Below the pieces are notes generated by a model, which saw only the letters and a program-made list of their open reading frames with translations, was not told the DNA's origin and searched no databases. From an uncultured Spirochaetales bacterium (GTDB lineage Bacteria; Spirochaetota; Spirochaetia; Sphaerochaetales; Sphaerochaetaceae): a stretch of 64,000 nucleotides of DNA. The position numbers and the translations under genes are program-made. The DNA is taken from assembly GCA_949285785.1 (NCBI GenBank), contig CASEAG010000031.1:100957-164956 (forward strand), written 5' to 3'. Below, in pieces: positions 1 to 9,019 of this stretch (position 1 is its first letter; each line of letters starts with the position of its first letter).

Positions 1-359
1 TACTCGACGCCCATCTGGTCCAGCAGCGGTACGAACGTCGGATCCTCGATGACGTATGTGGAGTAGGGAATCACCTTGGACGTGTCGATGTCATGGGGGA
101 TCTGCCTGGTGCTGGCGTACTGCGCCAGCAGCGAGCGCGCCTCCTCCTGCGTGATCGAATAGCCTATGTACTGCTCGTCGGTGAAGGCCACCTGCTGGAT
201 CTGCCCTGACCGTATCATTGACTTGAACGTGCTGTACTCCACCTCCACCGGTTCGATGTTGGATGTGTACAGGCAGGTGTTCACCAGCATCAGAAGGGCG
301 AAGATGATGATGAAGTACAAGAGCGAGTAGAACCACTTGCGCTTCGTGTCCGGGTTCAT
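1..359 (-). CDS. ftsH: FtsH N-terminal part (cut by window edge)
   Basis: Membrane-anchored ATP-dependent zinc protease that degrades membrane and regulatory proteins. Only about 119 N-terminal residues lie in the window. They begin MNPDTKRKWFYSLLYF and show one transmembrane segment (residues about 10-28, rich in I/F/L), followed by the periplasmic FtsH_ext region with the family's typical VEYSTFKSMI..GQIQQVAFTD pattern. The AAA and M41 domains would lie beyond position 1. The start is supported by a good ribosome binding site (AAGGAGGCG) just upstream. Assignment rests on the N-terminal pattern alone, so a paralogue cannot be excluded. Confidence 0.85.
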   Translation of the reverse strand, partial: MNPDTKRKWFYSLLYFIIIFALLMLVNTCLYTSNIEPVEVEYSTFKSMIRSGQIQQVAFTDEQYIGYSITQEEARSLLAQYASTRQIPHDIDTSKVIPYSTYVIEDPTFVPLLDQMGVE

Positions 360-481
360 CCCGCCTCCTTCGCCCCTGTGCACGCCAGGGGTTCTGCGCG
401 GATCCTGGTCATTCCTCCTCGTCTCGAGGAGCCTCTCGTCTCTGTCTTCCTGACTCATTGCGTATTCCTCTGTCTGGTCAA

Positions 482-509
482 AGATTACAATGGTCCGGCG
501 AATCGTCAA
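482..509 (-). promoter_or_regulatory. Putative sigma-70 promoter of ftsH
   Basis: On the minus strand, TTGACG (504-509) is followed after 16 bases by TAATCT (482-487), 120 bases upstream of the ftsH start. No other gene is close enough downstream. Confidence 0.5.
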
Positions 510-547
510 GGCATGGTTTTCCTGCTACGCCCGTCATGGAGGAGAAG

Positions 548-571
548 GCCCTCCGGCCGTAACCGGAGGGC
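548..571 (-). terminator. Stem-loop after the lipoprotein gene
   Basis: Perfect 9-bp stem GCCCTCCGG/CCGGAGGGC with a 6-base loop. It lies about 35 bases past the stop of the 605-2656 gene. On the minus strand it is followed by a pyrimidine-rich stretch (CTTCTCCTCC) rather than a clean U tract, so it may be a weak intrinsic terminator. Confidence 0.6.
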
Positions 572-604
572 GGGGGATGGAATCATGGGATGCATATCCA
601 GGAC

Positions 605-2656
605 TCAGGCTTCCGTCCTGATCCTCAGCAGGGCGAACTCGCCGCCGGTGCCGTATACCGCCATGTAGTCCCCTGCAGGGGAGATGACCGCATCCACCGG
701 GGAGAATCCCAGCTCCGTCATCGCCTTGTATGTCAGCTTGCCTTCGCTGCCGATCTCATAGGTCGAGACCGACTCGTTGCCCTGGTTGAGGACGTAGAGG
801 AAGGTGTCGGACGCGTTCAGGACGAAGCGTACGGAATCCAGACCGCTTCCCTCGGGGCGTATCATCGACTCCCTGTAGGTGAAGCCGTCCGTGGCCTTGC
901 CGTTCTTGTCGCCTTCGTAGATGAGGAACCTGTCTCCATCCGCGACGAGGATGCGCAGTATGTTCCTTCCAGAGGAGGGCAGCACCGTGACTGCATCCGG
1001 ATCGGTGAGTTGTGGAAGCTCTCCGTAGATCGTGTCGAACCTGTCGGCGATCTCGAGATGCTGGAAGTAGGCGAATGCACGTCTCGTCTGTCTGTCGATC
1101 ATGATCGCATCGTCTCCGCTTGGATGCACGCCGAACACGTCGTAGCTGTCTGTGACCTTTCCGTCGATCTGCTGGAAGGAGGCCATGAAGTTCTCCGTGT
1201 CCTGCCAGTCGTGCAGGGAGAATGCGTTGGTGGGCTTGTCGAAGTCCACGATCCTCAGGAAGCCGAAGACGGCGAACCTGCCTTCTCCATGCCCCTTCCT
1301 GCTGATGCCGTATATCCCGTTGTAGAAGACCTTGCCGTCGCCTGACAGGCAGGCGCCGTCTGCAACCTCGCTGAACTTGCCGGTCCCGCTGCTGTAGTCG
1401 TACATCGCGACCTTGTTGCCACGGGTGGCGAAGCCGATGTGTGCGGTGCCGGGTATGGATGCCGCGACCACGATGTCGTCGTCGATCTTCTGGCTGCCGT
1501 CGACCCTGAGCGTGTTGCGCACGATGGCGCAGGTCTGGATCCTGTCCGCATCGTTGTCGATGATCATGAGGTTGCCGTCCACGAGGAAGTCCATGACCAT
1601 GTCGCCGCTGAGCGAGAGGCCTTCGACGCTGCTCTCCGTGACCCTGCCACCCATGACGGGGACTCCGGTCTGGCCGAGGAGTGCCGCCTCGAACTTGATC
1701 GTCGTCGAGCCGGATGAGCCGAGCTTGTCGGTGGAGGCGACGACGTCCAGCCTGTGCTGACCGGGCTGTGGCGTCAGGCTGATGGCCGTCCCCTTGCCGA
1801 TCGATTCGCCGTCGAGGTACCACTCGACATCCACGGCCATCTCCTCCAGACCTGCCGTGGCCAGAGACACCTCCAGCTTCTGCTGGGCCTGTACGGTCTG
1901 TCCCTCCTCGACGCCATTGATCGTGCAGGAGATGGGGATGCCCGCCTGGTTCTCCAGCGTGATGCTGCCCGCGGAGGAGGGGAGCTTGTCCAGATTGAAC
2001 GGGATTTGGGCCGAGACCGTGGCCTTGTCGGAGATCCTCACGGCCTCCACGCAGCCGGCGACGCCCACACCCTTGTCCATCAGTCTGGCTGTGAGGCGGT
2101 ACGATCCGCTGGGCAGGTCGTTTGCCGTGAACGTGGCGGAGGATCCCGATGTCTCCAGCGTCCTCTCGACCGTCTCGCCCGTCTGACCGTCGATAGGCGT
2201 GAGGGTGACGTGTACGGACGGATCCTGGACGAGGGCACCGTCCCAGGTGAACGTGATCGAGATGTGTCCCGAACCGATCAGCCTGTTCAGCACGATCGTC
2301 GCGCTGGTGTTCGATCCTGTCAGGTTGAACTCGCTGCTGCCGCTGACGATGTCGACTCCGCTCTCGTTGCGGCCCGTGGCGCTGATGTCGTAGGTTCCCA
2401 GAGGCAGTCCCTGGAAGACGATCGAGCTGCGGATCGTGTCGAGGGTGATGGGATCGCCGCCGCTTCTGCTCTGGCAGGTCACCCTGTACTTGACGACCTT
2501 GAACTCCTCCGGGTCCTTGGGGACCAGGGTTCTGTCGATGCTGTCGTCCAGCGTGACGCGGAGATCGGCCGTCTTGCTGGCTTCCTGGCAGCCCGTCGCA
2601 AGGGCGAGTGCGACGAGGACGAGTGCCAGGATGGTCGCTGTCTTGTTTCTCTTCAT
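605..2656 (-). CDS. Large lipoprotein with repeat-rich exported domain
   Basis: Predicted lipoprotein of 683 residues, function unknown. The chosen start gives MKRNKTATILALVLV and a lipobox ending LATGC (Cys23), with a GGAG ribosome binding site; longer starts add a non-signal leader. Residues about 30-320 are beta-rich and look like tandem Ig/carboxypeptidase-regulatory-like folds with recurring patterns such as LPSGSYRLTA and LPLGTYDISA. The C-terminal half has repeated short hydrophobic strands (DTFLYVLNQG, DYMAVYGTGG) resembling a beta-propeller of the lactonase/YVTN kind. It is probably anchored in the outer membrane or periplasm. It is read divergently from the 2747 gene. Confidence 0.75.
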   Translation of the reverse strand: MKRNKTATILALVLVALALATGCQEASKTADLRVTLDDSIDRTLVPKDPEEFKVVKYRVTCQSRSGGDPITLDTIRSSIVFQGLPLGTYDISATGRNESGVDIVSGSSEFNLTGSNTSATIVLNRLIGSGHISITFTWDGALVQDPSVHVTLTPIDGQTGETVERTLETSGSSATFTANDLPSGSYRLTARLMDKGVGVAGCVEAVRISDKATVSAQIPFNLDKLPSSAGSITLENQAGIPISCTINGVEEGQTVQAQQKLEVSLATAGLEEMAVDVEWYLDGESIGKGTAISLTPQPGQHRLDVVASTDKLGSSGSTTIKFEAALLGQTGVPVMGGRVTESSVEGLSLSGDMVMDFLVDGNLMIIDNDADRIQTCAIVRNTLRVDGSQKIDDDIVVAASIPGTAHIGFATRGNKVAMYDYSSGTGKFSEVADGACLSGDGKVFYNGIYGISRKGHGEGRFAVFGFLRIVDFDKPTNAFSLHDWQDTENFMASFQQIDGKVTDSYDVFGVHPSGDDAIMIDRQTRRAFAYFQHLEIADRFDTIYGELPQLTDPDAVTVLPSSGRNILRILVADGDRFLIYEGDKNGKATDGFTYRESMIRPEGSGLDSVRFVLNASDTFLYVLNQGNESVSTYEIGSEGKLTYKAMTELGFSPVDAVISPAGDYMAVYGTGGEFALLRIRTEA

Positions 2657-2686
2657 GTGTACTCCTGTGTGAAAGTGGCCATAGAA

Positions 2687-2715
2687 TTGACGAAGACGCC
2701 TCAAAGATGCAAATT
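2687..2715 (+). promoter_or_regulatory. Possible promoter of the 2747 gene
   Basis: TTGACG (2687-2692), 17-base spacer, CAAATT (2710-2715), ending 31 bases before the start codon. The -35 is good and the -10 weak. Confidence 0.35.
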
Positions 2716-2746
2716 TTCAGCACAGCGTTTTTTTCAGGAGAGATAC

Positions 2747-3259
2747 ATGAAGAGAGCAGTCATGCTGGCCATCCCGGCCATACTCGCAGTCATAGTGTTC
2801 GTACCGATCGACAACCGCATACTCTACTGGTCGCTGTTCCTGGTCATGTTCGCTCTCGTGTACGCCTTCCACGTCATGGAGGACGTCGTCCCGATGAAGG
2901 ACATCGTCGCCCAGCTGGGAGGGCAGGACTTCTTCAGCATGAAGTGCGGCTATGTAAAGATTATCAACAGCCAGAAGTCGGAGCTGCAGAAGGGGGTCAT
3001 GGTCATCTATGCACAGACCGTCCTCTTCTATGTCAGGGCGAAGGCCTCCGGCGGGGCGAAGCTGGTCCAGTCCATCCCCGCGGAGACGATCGACACATAC
3101 ACCCTGTGCAAGGTCGACGGCTTCCACAAAGGCGTCACGTTCACCCTCAACGGGGGCGACGAGGTGCACTTCACCGGCAACAGGTTCTCAAGCGTCGAGA
3201 GCCGTATGAGAGAGGCGCTCGGATGGCCTGAGGAGGTCAAGACGCAACCCGAAGGCTGA
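2747..3259 (+). CDS. Small two-helix membrane protein, unknown function
   Basis: 170 residues with two strongly hydrophobic N-terminal segments (about residues 4-20 and 25-43) and a soluble C-terminal domain of about 120 residues, presumably cytoplasmic. That domain alternates strands (FSMKCGYVKII, GVMVIYAQTVLFYV, GVTFTLNGGDEVHFTG) in a way that recalls PH-like membrane-associated folds, but I do not recognise a family. The start is set by CAGGAGAG and the first ATG after it. The gene stands alone: divergent from the lipoprotein gene and closed by a strong terminator. Confidence 0.7.
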   Translation: MKRAVMLAIPAILAVIVFVPIDNRILYWSLFLVMFALVYAFHVMEDVVPMKDIVAQLGGQDFFSMKCGYVKIINSQKSELQKGVMVIYAQTVLFYVRAKASGGAKLVQSIPAETIDTYTLCKVDGFHKGVTFTLNGGDEVHFTGNRFSSVESRMREALGWPEEVKTQPEG

Positions 3260-3285
3260 CAATGTGCACATCCGGCATGGATCAG

Positions 3286-3319
3286 GACCTCAGGAGAATG
3301 CCTCCCGAGGTCTTTTTTT
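3286..3319 (+). terminator. Intrinsic terminator
   Basis: An 11-bp stem with one mismatch (GACCTCAGGAG/CTCCCGAGGTC) and a 5-base loop, followed directly by seven T. It ends the 2747-3259 transcript. Confidence 0.9.
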
Positions 3320-3430
3320 CATGTTCCTGCAGGTCCTGCTTCCCGTTTCCCCCTTCCGGACAACCTCGTGATGCGGGAAGTGGACACACAGGCGGATAAA
3401 CCACCCGTCGACGGTTCTACGATTGCCATC

Positions 3431-3940
3431 ATGAAGAAGACCATGACAGCACTTGTATGCCTTGTATGCCTGTCCCCGCTGGGAGCCGTCTCCCTGTCGC
3501 TCGCCTATGGCACGCTGGGCGTCTCTGGCGAGATCGCCGTAGACATCGACGAGCACTTCCGCACGACGCTTGGAGTCGGCTACTACTCGACGCTCGACCA
3601 CACGGACGATGTCGGTCTGGTCAATCTGGCGCTCGGGGCGGACTATATCCCCTTCGACAGGCTCGGCTTCTATGTAGGGGTGAGCCTTGCGGACATGTTC
3701 ATACCAACCGGTCTGGACGGGGATGGACGCATACGCTTCTCCAACCATCTCAGGATCGGCTATGTGTTGAGACTGCCCTGGACGAGTCTGGACTTCAGGC
3801 TGAACCTCAGGGACCTGGTCAGTGCCTCGGCCGTGGACGCCGCATACCTGGCGGACAAGATCGGCCAGCTGGGCCGCGTGTCCTTCACCTGTCTGGTCAG
3901 CTTCCGCTACGACTTCTCGAACACCACTCAGGAGGAATGA
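3431..3940 (+). CDS. Small secreted beta-barrel-like protein
   Basis: 169 residues. The N-terminus MKKTMTALVCLVCLSPLGAVS is a signal peptide. The rest alternates short amphipathic strands with glycine turns (FRTTLGVGYYST, FYVGVSLADMF, HLRIGYVLRLPW, VSFTCLVSFRYDF), as in small outer-membrane barrels. No Shine-Dalgarno is visible; instead TACGAT lies 7 bases before the ATG, so the mRNA may be leaderless. The stop overlaps the next gene's ATG (ATGA). Function unknown; an outer-membrane location is inferred from strand pattern only. Confidence 0.7.
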   Translation: MKKTMTALVCLVCLSPLGAVSLSLAYGTLGVSGEIAVDIDEHFRTTLGVGYYSTLDHTDDVGLVNLALGADYIPFDRLGFYVGVSLADMFIPTGLDGDGRIRFSNHLRIGYVLRLPWTSLDFRLNLRDLVSASAVDAAYLADKIGQLGRVSFTCLVSFRYDFSNTTQEE

Positions 3941-4818
3941 TGAAAATGACGAGAAACGTGTTGACACGGGGCATCAACGTGATGCTCCTGGTATTGATGA
4001 CGCTCACCACGCTCTTCAGCTGCACGCTGGATGCGGAGGCCGCACGCAAGGCGGGGGAGCGGGAGATGTCCAGCCGCGTCGCCAGGCTGATCGACGAGCA
4101 GATGACCCGGCTGATGAGCGACAGCGTGGCCTCGCTCCTGTCACCGCAGGACATGGAGGAGCTGCGTGCCGTCACGGAGCCCGTGCGCGGTCTGGACGGA
4201 AGAAACGTCGTGTCGCGCATGCTGGAGGAGGAGAACGGCCAGGCCTATCTGGAGTACACCTATACGATCGCGACCAGCAGCGACATGGACGAGATACTCT
4301 CCAGCGCGAGACCTCTGATGAGCAGCGAGGAGTTCGGCAGGCTGGAGGAGCAGGTGGAGCAGCTCGAGTCCCGTTCTGTGCGCTTCTTCGAACAGCGGTC
4401 CCGGGCCATGAGCACCGAGCAGCAGAAGAAGTTCTACAAGGAGCTGCAGTCGCTTGTGGTCAAGGCCGTCGTCCTGCTCACCGCCGCCATCGTGTATGCC
4501 CTGGTGCCCAAGGCGGTCGTGTGGGGCAAGGTGTCCGCAGCCTGCGTGGCCGCGGTCGCCGCAGGAGTGCTGGCCTCGGGAGTGATGACCTTCGTCGGCT
4601 ACAAGAACTACGGAGGCGAGGACTTCGACTTCGTCAGCTGGCTGCAGTCCGTCGTCGAGGACTCATATGCCGAGTGGGCGATCGCCGCCTCCGTGATAGC
4701 CACGGCCAGCGCCGCCGGACGCAGTCCGCTGATGACGGCCCTGATCCTCGTGGCGCTTGCGGCCTACCAGGTCTTCGACGAGGCTCAGGACATGTACAAG
4801 ATAGTCATGAAGAAGTGA
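3940..4818 (+). CDS. Lipoprotein with C-terminal membrane segments, unknown
   Basis: 292 residues. The signal sequence ends in a relaxed lipobox (TTLFSC, Cys28). A helical, charged region follows (residues about 30-165, coiled-coil-like RLEEQVEQLESRSVRFFEQRS). Then come two or three hydrophobic segments near 165-185, 188-208 and 240-275. It overlaps the upstream barrel gene by one base, and GGAGGA precedes it; ATG 3940 or 3946 could be used. Its last 14 bases overlap the end of the convergent yolD-like gene. Possibly an envelope complex with the preceding protein; no family recognised. Confidence 0.7.
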   Translation: MKMTRNVLTRGINVMLLVLMTLTTLFSCTLDAEAARKAGEREMSSRVARLIDEQMTRLMSDSVASLLSPQDMEELRAVTEPVRGLDGRNVVSRMLEEENGQAYLEYTYTIATSSDMDEILSSARPLMSSEEFGRLEEQVEQLESRSVRFFEQRSRAMSTEQQKKFYKELQSLVVKAVVLLTAAIVYALVPKAVVWGKVSAACVAAVAAGVLASGVMTFVGYKNYGGEDFDFVSWLQSVVEDSYAEWAIAASVIATASAAGRSPLMTALILVALAAYQVFDEAQDMYKIVMKK

Positions 4819-5230
4819 TGGAGTCCTGGTCCCCGCCCGCCTCGACGATGTCGATCACGTCGTCCAGCCGGATGCACGTGTCCGACTCCGTCGTCAGGGT
4901 GCGGCGTGTCGCGTCGACCTTCGCTATGGCGGATGTGACGCTCATGTACCGTCCTCCGTCCTTCCTGGCGTCTGCGACGAACCAGGTGATGGTGACCGGC
5001 CTGTGCGTCGAGAGCGCCTGGCGGAGTCTGGAGTCGAGTATCGTCTTCATGTCCTCGTCCAGGACGATGCGCCGTTCGGTGAGCCGTCCGGTCTCGGCGA
5101 TCACCTCCTCGTAGCCCGTGAGGGCCGCGAACGGGGCGAACTGGGCCGCCCTGTCCAGCCTGTCCATGCGCGCGTATCGCTTCGAGACGTGATGTGGCAT
5201 GTCGATGATCTGGTCGTATCGTGAGCTCAT
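4805..5230 (-). CDS. YolD-like protein
   Basis: 141-residue homologue of the YolD family, small proteins usually encoded beside UvrX-type Y-family polymerases in Firmicutes. The diagnostic N-terminal pattern is present: DRAAQFAPFAALTGYEEVI followed by E..RLTERR and a basic/charged C-terminal half (VTITWFVADARKDGG). Its ATG overlaps the stop of the polymerase gene (ATGA), so the two are translationally coupled. The role is not established experimentally; the partnership suggests a polymerase accessory or regulatory function. Confidence 0.85.
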   Translation of the reverse strand: MSSRYDQIIDMPHHVSKRYARMDRLDRAAQFAPFAALTGYEEVIAETGRLTERRIVLDEDMKTILDSRLRQALSTHRPVTITWFVADARKDGGRYMSVTSAIAKVDATRRTLTTESDTCIRLDDVIDIVEAGGDQDSITSS

Positions 5231-6714
5231 GCCCTGTGACCTCCGATCTGCCCGTTGCGCTCGCGGGCCGTCGCACCCTCCTCGTAGCTGGAGAGCCTGA
5301 GCAGCGCATTGCCGCCCCAGCGTCGTCTGATCTCCAGCGTGGCATCCTGAAGCCTCTGCTCCCTGCGCATCGCGGCCTCCTCCTCTTCCTCTCTTCTGGC
5401 CAGTTCCCCGTAGTCCGTGAAGAGGTCGAGCTGGCCGTCTCCGGATGCCGCAGGGGCATCCTTCATCGGGATCACGTCGCATGCGGTGATGTTCAGCCTT
5501 CTGACCAGCAGCGCCTTGTCCACGACACTGTCATAGGCGTTCCATGCCGCCTCCCTGATGGCCGACGGGATGGACGAGTGCCGCCTCAGATGGCATCCTG
5601 CATGCACTCCGGAGGGCACCTTGCGTCCGTAATGGTCGCTCTTGACCCGTCCCTTGTAGCCGTGCTTCAGATTCTCTATGTCGTATCCGACCGCAACCTC
5701 GACATGCCTTGTGACAAGGCCCTTGTCGGCAAGGGACATGGCCAGTGCGTCCGCCATCTCGCCCAGGACGAGCCTCGCCTTGTCGAAGGAGTAGGGCGCC
5801 ATGAGCACCTGACCCTGGCTGAGCGACGAAGAGGATGGTCTGTAGTCGTGTATGTCCTGCATGGTGCAGCTCTCCCAGCCCCAGGCGTGGTCGATCAGGA
5901 GCTCCGCGTTGACTCCGAACATGCGGTAGAGCACCTCCTCGTCCCTGATGGAGCACAGTGCCACGTCCCCCATCGTGTACATGCCGGCCGCGGCCAGCCG
6001 TCCGGCATAACCATGGCCTATTCGCCAGAAGTCCGTGATCGGCTCGTGGTCCCAAAGCAGACGCCTGTACGACATCTCGTCCAGAGCTGCGATCCTCACC
6101 CCGTTCCTGTCGGCATCGGCCTTCTTCGCAAGGATGTCCATGGCGACCTTGCAGAGGTACAGGTTCGTCCCGATGCCCGCCGTGGCCGTGATGCCGGTCT
6201 GGTCGTAGACCGCATGTATCATGGTGCGGGCCAGGGCCTCTGCGTCCATGCCCATCGGCGCCAGATAGTCGGTGGCGTCGATGAAGACCTCGTCTATCGA
6301 GTAGACGTGGATGTCCTGCGGCGAGACGAACGAGAGGTATATCGAGTAGATCTCGGCGCTGAGCTGCATGTATCTGGCCATGTGGGGAGGCTGGATGCGG
6401 ATGTCCAGCGCCAGGGCGGGGCACTCGGCGAGCCGTCTTGCGGAAGTCGAGCTGCCCTCGAGCGGTCTTCCGTAGCTGCGTCGTCTTCTCCTGTTGACCT
6501 CGTCGACGACCTGTCGCACGGCGAACAGCCTCTCGCGTCCCGGCACACCGTATGCCTTCAGCGCCGGCGTGACCGCAAGGCAGATCGTCTTGTCGCTGCG
6601 GCTCTCGTCCGCCACGACGAGCATCTCGTCCAGAGGGTCTATGCCGAGGTCGCGGCACTCTGCGGAGGCATAGAAGGACTTGAGGTCGATCGCGATGTAT
6701 GTGCGCTGCTTCAT
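5227..6714 (-). CDS. Y-family DNA polymerase (UvrX/DinP type)
   Basis: Translesion DNA polymerase of 495 residues. The N-terminus MKQRTYIAIDLKSFYASAE carries the first catalytic Asp, and YSIDEVFIDATDY carries the second catalytic Asp-Glu pair. The helix-hairpin-helix thumb and little-finger regions follow, and the C-terminal tail has a DLF motif (GQLDLFTD) that could bind the sliding clamp. The start was chosen because the AAGGAGGGAGGACACAAGG region precedes it; an ATG 36 bases upstream lacks a site. It is longer than DinB (about 350 residues) and pairs with yolD as in Gram-positive UvrX operons, which suggests horizontal origin. No SOS box was recognised upstream. Confidence 0.93.
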   Translation of the reverse strand: MKQRTYIAIDLKSFYASAECRDLGIDPLDEMLVVADESRSDKTICLAVTPALKAYGVPGRERLFAVRQVVDEVNRRRRRSYGRPLEGSSTSARRLAECPALALDIRIQPPHMARYMQLSAEIYSIYLSFVSPQDIHVYSIDEVFIDATDYLAPMGMDAEALARTMIHAVYDQTGITATAGIGTNLYLCKVAMDILAKKADADRNGVRIAALDEMSYRRLLWDHEPITDFWRIGHGYAGRLAAAGMYTMGDVALCSIRDEEVLYRMFGVNAELLIDHAWGWESCTMQDIHDYRPSSSSLSQGQVLMAPYSFDKARLVLGEMADALAMSLADKGLVTRHVEVAVGYDIENLKHGYKGRVKSDHYGRKVPSGVHAGCHLRRHSSIPSAIREAAWNAYDSVVDKALLVRRLNITACDVIPMKDAPAASGDGQLDLFTDYGELARREEEEEAAMRREQRLQDATLEIRRRWGGNALLRLSSYEEGATARERNGQIGGHRA

Positions 6715-6800
6715 CCTTGTGTCCTCCCTCCTTCTGAAAGGATGCATCAAAGATCGTCTGCGGGCAAGAGCGACTGCTTTTCCACTGTCGCCGTTTGCGC

Positions 6801-6806
6801 TAGACT
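6801..6806 (+). promoter_or_regulatory. Extended -10 element of a leaderless pepT transcript
   Basis: TAGACT sits 6 bases before the pepT ATG and there is no Shine-Dalgarno, so transcription probably starts at or next to the A of ATG. The -35 is weak. Confidence 0.4.
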
Positions 6807-6812
6807 TCAGCC

Positions 6813-8048
6813 ATGAGAGATTTCACAGAAAGCGTCAGCGAACGCTTCATCCGCTATACGCAGTTCGACACGATGAGCGACCCGTCGCTCGCCGGCAGGA
6901 GGAGACCTACCACGGATGGCCAGGTCGTCATGCAGAAGGCCCTGGTCGCAGAGCTCGAGGAGATGGGACTATGTGTCACCTACGGTCCCGAGTCCGTCGT
7001 GCACGGCATCCTCAAGGGCAACATCGAGGGCGTGCCTCCAGTGGCGTTCATGGCCCATGTGGACACAGCTGACGACGTCATGGGAAACGGCGTCAGGGCA
7101 CAGGTCCATGACTACATGGGCGGCGACATCGTGCTCAAGGGCACCGTGATCCGCGAGTGCGACAACCCGGATCTGGCGCGTCATATCGGAGGACGGATCA
7201 TAACCTCCGACGGGACGACGCTGCTCGGCTCGGACGACAAGGCGGGCGTGGCCGAGATCATGGAGGCCGTCCGCTTCCTCGTCGAGAACCCGGATGTGGA
7301 GCACGGGCCTGTCGAGGTCTTCTTCACACCTGACGAGGAGACCGGCTCCGGCATGGACATGTTCCCGTACCACGAGATGATCTCCGACGTCTGCTACACG
7401 CTGGACGGCGGTCCGCAGGGAGAGATAGAGACCGAGTGCTTCAACGCGGCTACAGTTGACATCGCGGTCCATGGCGTGTCCACGCATCTGGGCAGCGCCC
7501 GCGGACGGCTCGTGAACGCGCTCAAGGTCGTCAGCATGATCGCTGACACGCTTCCCCATGCCGAGAGCCCGGAGGCCACGGACGGCCGCTACGGCTACTA
7601 CCACGTCGGCTCCATCGAGGGCACGAACGTCGAGGCCCGGATGGAGGTCTTCATCCGCGACTTCGACGGCGGCTCCTTCGACCATCGGATAGATGCGATC
7701 CAGGCGCTCGCGAAGGCCATAGCCGACATCTATGGGGCAGGCATAGACATCGACGTGCACATCAGCTACAGGAACATGGCGATGGCCAACGCCAGGCACC
7801 CAGAGGCGCTTGCCAACGTCATGGAGGCGGGCAGGGCGATCGGGATCGAGCTGCATCAGGAGCTGATCCGCGGTGGCACAGATGGTGCACGCATGGCCGA
7901 GAAGGCCGGCATCCCCTGTCCGAACATCTTCACCGGAGGCCACAACTTCCATTCGCTGGAGGAGTGGATCCCCGTCGACGTGATGAGTCTGAGCGTGAAC
8001 CTGGTGCTTGCCATCATCGACCGCCAGGCGAGGTCGGCCAGGGCGTGA
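6813..8048 (+). CDS. pepT: Peptidase T (tripeptide aminopeptidase)
   Basis: Cytoplasmic dizinc M20B peptidase that removes the N-terminal residue of tripeptides. The 411 residues match family length. Motifs in order: FMAHVDTADD (first zinc His and catalytic Asp), LLGSDDKAGVAEIM (bridging Asp), TPDEETGSGMD (catalytic Glu-Glu), TLDGGPQGE (zinc Asp), and FTGGHNFHSLEEW near the end (last zinc His). The dimerisation domain lies between. It is transcribed away from the polymerase gene; its TGA overlaps the GTG of the next gene. Confidence 0.96.
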   Translation: MRDFTESVSERFIRYTQFDTMSDPSLAGRRRPTTDGQVVMQKALVAELEEMGLCVTYGPESVVHGILKGNIEGVPPVAFMAHVDTADDVMGNGVRAQVHDYMGGDIVLKGTVIRECDNPDLARHIGGRIITSDGTTLLGSDDKAGVAEIMEAVRFLVENPDVEHGPVEVFFTPDEETGSGMDMFPYHEMISDVCYTLDGGPQGEIETECFNAATVDIAVHGVSTHLGSARGRLVNALKVVSMIADTLPHAESPEATDGRYGYYHVGSIEGTNVEARMEVFIRDFDGGSFDHRIDAIQALAKAIADIYGAGIDIDVHISYRNMAMANARHPEALANVMEAGRAIGIELHQELIRGGTDGARMAEKAGIPCPNIFTGGHNFHSLEEWIPVDVMSLSVNLVLAIIDRQARSARA

Positions 8049-9019
8049 GAAGACTGCTGCTGTCGGCACTGCCGCTGCTGTTCTTCATGCTTCCGCTGCA
8101 GGCGGTGGAGCTGCTGGTCGGGCCCGGTCTCGAGGTCCCTTCCGCCGTGGTGCTGCGTCTGGGCGAGGCGATCGACAGATACGGGGCCGACGTGATCCCC
8201 CCATCCGTGGAGACGCTTGTCATCGATGGCTACGAGGAGCATGAGGGCTCGGTTCTGGTCAGCGTGTCGGGGTATCGTCTCGCATTCGACGCACTGGACC
8301 TGATGGACAGCATCGACGAGGAGGTCGAGGCGTTCTTCACCTATCCTGCATGGCTGGATGCGCCCCGGGGACCGGTTCTCGACTACGTATACGGCTCGTC
8401 CTACTCCTCGCTCTCGCTGGAGGATGCCCATGAGGGGCAGGTGTACGACCTCGTATCGCCGTATTCCGGCTCCCCTGTCGCGCGCTTCATCGTCTCGGAT
8501 GTGGAGGATGACGGGCTGGTCGAGCTCGACCCCCTGTACATCGGCAGGGTGCATGCCGGACTGGAGCTTTGCCGCAAGCCGGCATGGACGATCGGGGCCG
8601 CATTCTCCCAGATCTTCTTTCCAAGCTACCAGATGTTCGTCACCGCAAGGGTGAAGAACACCGCTGTGCTGTATCCGTTCAACCCCTCGATCGGCTTCGA
8701 GTACGGAGTGGGGGATGACGGCACGCGATACTACCTCGCTCTGGCCGGCATCGAGTACGTGCTATACCTCGGCGGACTGCTGGAGAGCCCCTTCACCCTG
8801 ATCCAGGACGGACGGCTGTACGCCGGAGCCGACATCCTGCTCGGCTGGGGGGAGGGTTTCTGCTGGGGCGCCAGCTGGAGACTGGGCTACCAGCATGCGC
8901 TCTCCAGACATCTGTTCTGGTCGGCCGGTGTCGAAAGTGTTATCCTGAGAAACGAGGATCTGGACCGCGAGGTCCTGAAGCAGTACCGCCTTTCACTGGG
9001 CATCGGAGTGTCGTTTTGA
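8045..9019 (+). CDS. Exported beta-rich protein, unknown
   Basis: 324 residues, GTG start overlapping the pepT stop (GTGA). A signal peptide (VRRLLLSALPLLFFMLPLQA) is followed by a domain of about 150 residues that alternates turns and strands. The C-terminal half has barrel-like strands (SIGFEYGVG, YYLALAGIEYVLYLGG, GRLYAGADILLGWG, YRLSLGIGVSF), the last ending in Phe as outer-membrane barrels often do. I do not recognise the family. It is coupled to the lipoprotein gene that follows, which suggests a shared envelope role. Confidence 0.7.
   Translation: MRRLLLSALPLLFFMLPLQAVELLVGPGLEVPSAVVLRLGEAIDRYGADVIPPSVETLVIDGYEEHEGSVLVSVSGYRLAFDALDLMDSIDEEVEAFFTYPAWLDAPRGPVLDYVYGSSYSSLSLEDAHEGQVYDLVSPYSGSPVARFIVSDVEDDGLVELDPLYIGRVHAGLELCRKPAWTIGAAFSQIFFPSYQMFVTARVKNTAVLYPFNPSIGFEYGVGDDGTRYYLALAGIEYVLYLGGLLESPFTLIQDGRLYAGADILLGWGEGFCWGASWRLGYQHALSRHLFWSAGVESVILRNEDLDREVLKQYRLSLGIGVSF

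Noticed and set aside
605..2704. Long plus-strand and alternative-frame open frames across the lipoprotein gene
   Set aside because: They are frame shadows of the GC-rich minus-strand gene: no ribosome binding site, and repetitive Arg/Pro/His-rich products.
6715..6812. SOS (LexA) box for the Y-family polymerase
   Set aside because: No GAAC-N4-GTTC or CTG-N10-CAG arrangement of good quality was found in the intergenic stretch.
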